From positions 1 to 64,000 of the forward strand of contig NZ_FNOX01000009.1 of assembly GCF_900107155.1 (NCBI RefSeq): a stretch of 64,000 nt of DNA. Reading direction: 5' to 3'. The notes below the pieces were generated by a model. That model had not been told where the DNA came from. It made no database searches and was given only the letters and a program-made list of their open reading frames with translations. Position 1 is the first letter of the stretch, and the number at the start of each line of letters is the position of its first letter. This document shows positions 62,271-64,000 of this stretch, in pieces. The translations under genes and the position numbers were made by a program. This DNA comes from Pseudomonas salomonii. GTDB lineage: Bacteria; Pseudomonadota; Gammaproteobacteria; Pseudomonadales; Pseudomonadaceae.

Positions 62271-63350
62271 TCAGAGAGCTTGCAGTCGCTCGGCCAGTTC
62301 GCCGTTATCGGCTAGTTGCAGAAACTCATCCCCCAGCCGCCGGCTTTCACTCATCGCGGTTTGCCAGTATTTGTTGCGGCTCAAGTCATCGCCCATAAAG
62401 CGCTTGAAGTCGCTGCGGTCCGGCAATTTTCCATGGGGCAGGCGGGCCAGGTAGTCCCTGGAGGGCGCCAGTAGCAGCACATCCTGCAAGCCTTGTGGGT
62501 TACTGCGCCGCCATGGCAAGCCCTTGTCGAACCAGCCGGGGATCACCCGGTCGGTGAAGTGCGGGTACAGCACAATGTCGTCGCCGTGATAGGGCAGGTC
62601 GAGGTGATAGTCCAGCAGGCCACCGTCGCGGTAAGTGCCCGTGCCTGCGCCGGGCAGGTCGCGCACGCCTTGCATCACCATGGGGATGGAACCGGAGGCC
62701 AGCAGCGCCTGGCGCAGGTTGCCCAACTGCAGGTCGAGGAAGCGCGAGGGGAAGTCCGTCAGCGCATGCACCGGAGGCGCCTGGCGCGGGTCGTGGATGA
62801 TCAACCGCTCAAAATGCCGCGACAGCCGCGCACGGCCACGCAGGTTGTCGGCAATCACCGACGACAGGCCCAGCCCCAGTCGCCCACGGTGGTCATCGGC
62901 GAGCAGGCCGTGGCTCTTGACCACCATGATATTCAGGCGATAGTCGGGGTTGTCCAGCACCCGCGCATCGCGGCCGGTCAGCAGGTCGTCGAGCATGCGT
63001 TGGCAGCTGCGGCTGACTTCGGCCATGGTCACGCCCTTGGCGAAGCGTTGTTCGTTATACAGGCGGCCGAGGTCCAGCAAGCCTTGCACCGGGTCGGGCA
63101 GGCACGCACTGGCAAATCGCCAGGAGCCGATGGACGCGCCGATCAGTGCGCGCTCACGCGGCGCGCGTGGCAACCAATCGCCGAACAGCGCCAGGTCCAG
63201 GCCTTGAATGCCCAACGCCTTGGGGCCACCGGCCGCACCGGGTAGGATGCCGACATCCGCCGGCGCAAGGCCTTGCTCGCGAATGCGTGTGAAAGCGCGT
63301 TTGCCGGCCTTGAGGGTCAGCGCGGGAAACTTGATGTGGATAGCAGTCAT
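62271..63350 (-). CDS. Patatin-like phospholipase
   Basis: 359 residues. A glycine-rich oxyanion loop GAAGGPKALG, the nucleophile motif GASIGSW (Ser in GxSxG) and a later YRDGG giving the catalytic Asp form the patatin Ser-Asp dyad. Likely a cytoplasmic lipid acyl hydrolase; no signal peptide is visible. Substrate unknown. Confidence 0.85.
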   Translation of the reverse strand: MTAIHIKFPALTLKAGKRAFTRIREQGLAPADVGILPGAAGGPKALGIQGLDLALFGDWLPRAPRERALIGASIGSWRFASACLPDPVQGLLDLGRLYNEQRFAKGVTMAEVSRSCQRMLDDLLTGRDARVLDNPDYRLNIMVVKSHGLLADDHRGRLGLGLSSVIADNLRGRARLSRHFERLIIHDPRQAPPVHALTDFPSRFLDLQLGNLRQALLASGSIPMVMQGVRDLPGAGTGTYRDGGLLDYHLDLPYHGDDIVLYPHFTDRVIPGWFDKGLPWRRSNPQGLQDVLLLAPSRDYLARLPHGKLPDRSDFKRFMGDDLSRNKYWQTAMSESRRLGDEFLQLADNGELAERLQAL

Positions 63351-63521
63351 ACAGGTCTCGGTTGCAGCGAACAGGCAATATAAGAGAAATCCTGCAGCGG
63401 TGGGTAAGGTTACCGATTGAAAATTGCCATGGTGGCAATTCAGTTTCAGTTAAGTTGTCACGGGTACCGTGGTGGCCCATGTCCCTCATCGGGCCGCCCT
63501 CAAGGAACATCAGGATACGTA

Positions 63522-63845
63522 ATGAAGGTAAATCTACGCGCGGGCAGGCTAGCGGCGCTGGTAATGCTTCTAAGCAGCGCAAGCCTGTCGGCCCATGACC
63601 TTGGGCAGGATGAAGCCCTGCGCCTGCGTCAGGAGGGCGTCATCGCGCCGCTGGAAGAGTTGCTGGGGCCGGCGCTGGAGCGCTACCCGGGCGCCAGGCT
63701 GCTGGACGCCGAACTTGAGGAACACAAGGATAGGCCGGTGCGCTATATCTACGAAATCGAACTGTTGACCGTCGAAGGCGTGGTGCGCGAGATCGAGCTG
63801 GACGCCAGTACCGGTAAGCTGCTCAAAGATAAGGAAGACGACTGA
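63522..63845 (+). CDS. PepSY-domain periplasmic protein
   Basis: 107 residues. Signal peptide ending LSA, then a single PepSY domain (ARLLDAELEEHKDRPVRYIYEIELLTVEGVVREIELDASTGKLL). Such proteins are commonly encoded ahead of a two-component system and may modulate its sensor or bind metal. AGGA lies six bases before the ATG. Its TGA overlaps the response-regulator ATG. Confidence 0.88.
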   Translation: MKVNLRAGRLAALVMLLSSASLSAHDLGQDEALRLRQEGVIAPLEELLGPALERYPGARLLDAELEEHKDRPVRYIYEIELLTVEGVVREIELDASTGKLLKDKEDD

Positions 63846-64000
63846 TGCGCCTGCTCCTGGTAGAAGACAACGTACCCCTGGCTGACGAATTGCTGGCCGG
63901 CCTGCAGCGCCAGGGCTACGCAGTCGACTGGCTGGCCGACGGCCGCGATGCCGCGTATCAAGGTCGCAGCGAACCCTACGACCTGATCATCCTCGACCTT
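63845..64000 (+). CDS. OmpR-type response regulator, cut by window end
   Basis: The first 52 residues of a receiver domain: MRLLLVEDN with the acidic pocket, and LIILDL where Asp51 is the expected phosphoacceptor. Coupled by TGATG overlap to the PepSY gene; a sensor kinase gene probably follows outside the window. Confidence 0.88.
   Translation, partial: MRLLLVEDNVPLADELLAGLQRQGYAVDWLADGRDAAYQGRSEPYDLIILDL

Noticed and set aside
1..64000. CRISPR arrays, tRNA genes, insertion sequences or prophage genes
   Set aside because: No spaced direct-repeat array, cloverleaf or transposase/integrase coding sequence was seen.

Overview
The window reads as a chromosomal segment of a fluorescent Pseudomonas (P. 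fluorescens group). Reasons: a Pseudomonas-type 23S-5S spacer and 5S rRNA at the left edge, a complete pslA-L exopolysaccharide operon, GTGGGAGCTG-type REPIN repeats, DNA polymerase II, a fecIRA iron-citrate system and HrpL-type promoters. Protein identities are recognised from motifs and family memory; no database search was run.

Layout. 1-323: spacer, 5S rRNA and rRNA terminator. 630-10018: a lone PBP2 gene, small stress/housekeeping genes, a Fur-controlled TonB receptor, polB, GST and a DUF4174 protein. 10126-25498 (minus strand): twelve tightly packed genes pslA to pslL, covering sugar-nucleotide supply, lipid-linked initiation, glycosyl transfer, flipping, polymerisation, export, trimming and acylation of Psl; two GTCA-N6-TGAC sites upstream of pslA look like FleQ (c-di-GMP) boxes. 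26009-35162: LysE exporter, inhA with a divergent GlxA-type regulator, a bacteriophytochrome without a neighbouring heme oxygenase, hydrolase, GNAT, and a GH15/SDR pair.

35413-42627 (plus strand) is the most unusual region. It is an eight-gene, mostly overlapping operon: HAD phosphatase, transaldolase-like enzyme, sulfotransferase, SDR, Rossmann reductase, glycine-N-methyltransferase-like enzyme, MFS exporter and stand-alone APS kinase, followed by a CGNR-type regulator. The combination predicts a sulfated, N-methylated small molecule built from a sugar phosphate and exported. I do not recognise it as a described pathway. A sigma-70-like promoter, an AT-rich tract and nested inverted repeats precede it.

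43443-47429 is fecI-fecR-fecA. 47520-51536 holds three hrp-box-like promoters (GGAACY/G-N15-16-CCACNNA) ahead of small unknown genes that could be type III secretion substrates, and ahead of a diaminopimelate-epimerase-like gene whose two catalytic cysteines are both serine. 51821-57627 is an orphan VgrG island with a DUF4123 adaptor, a lipoprotein (likely immunity) and a class-3 lipase effector. 57636-64000 holds codA/codB, NUDIX, a small XRE/membrane-protein autoregulated pair with two matching operators, queD, a patatin-like lipase, and the start of a PepSY/response-regulator operon cut by the window end.
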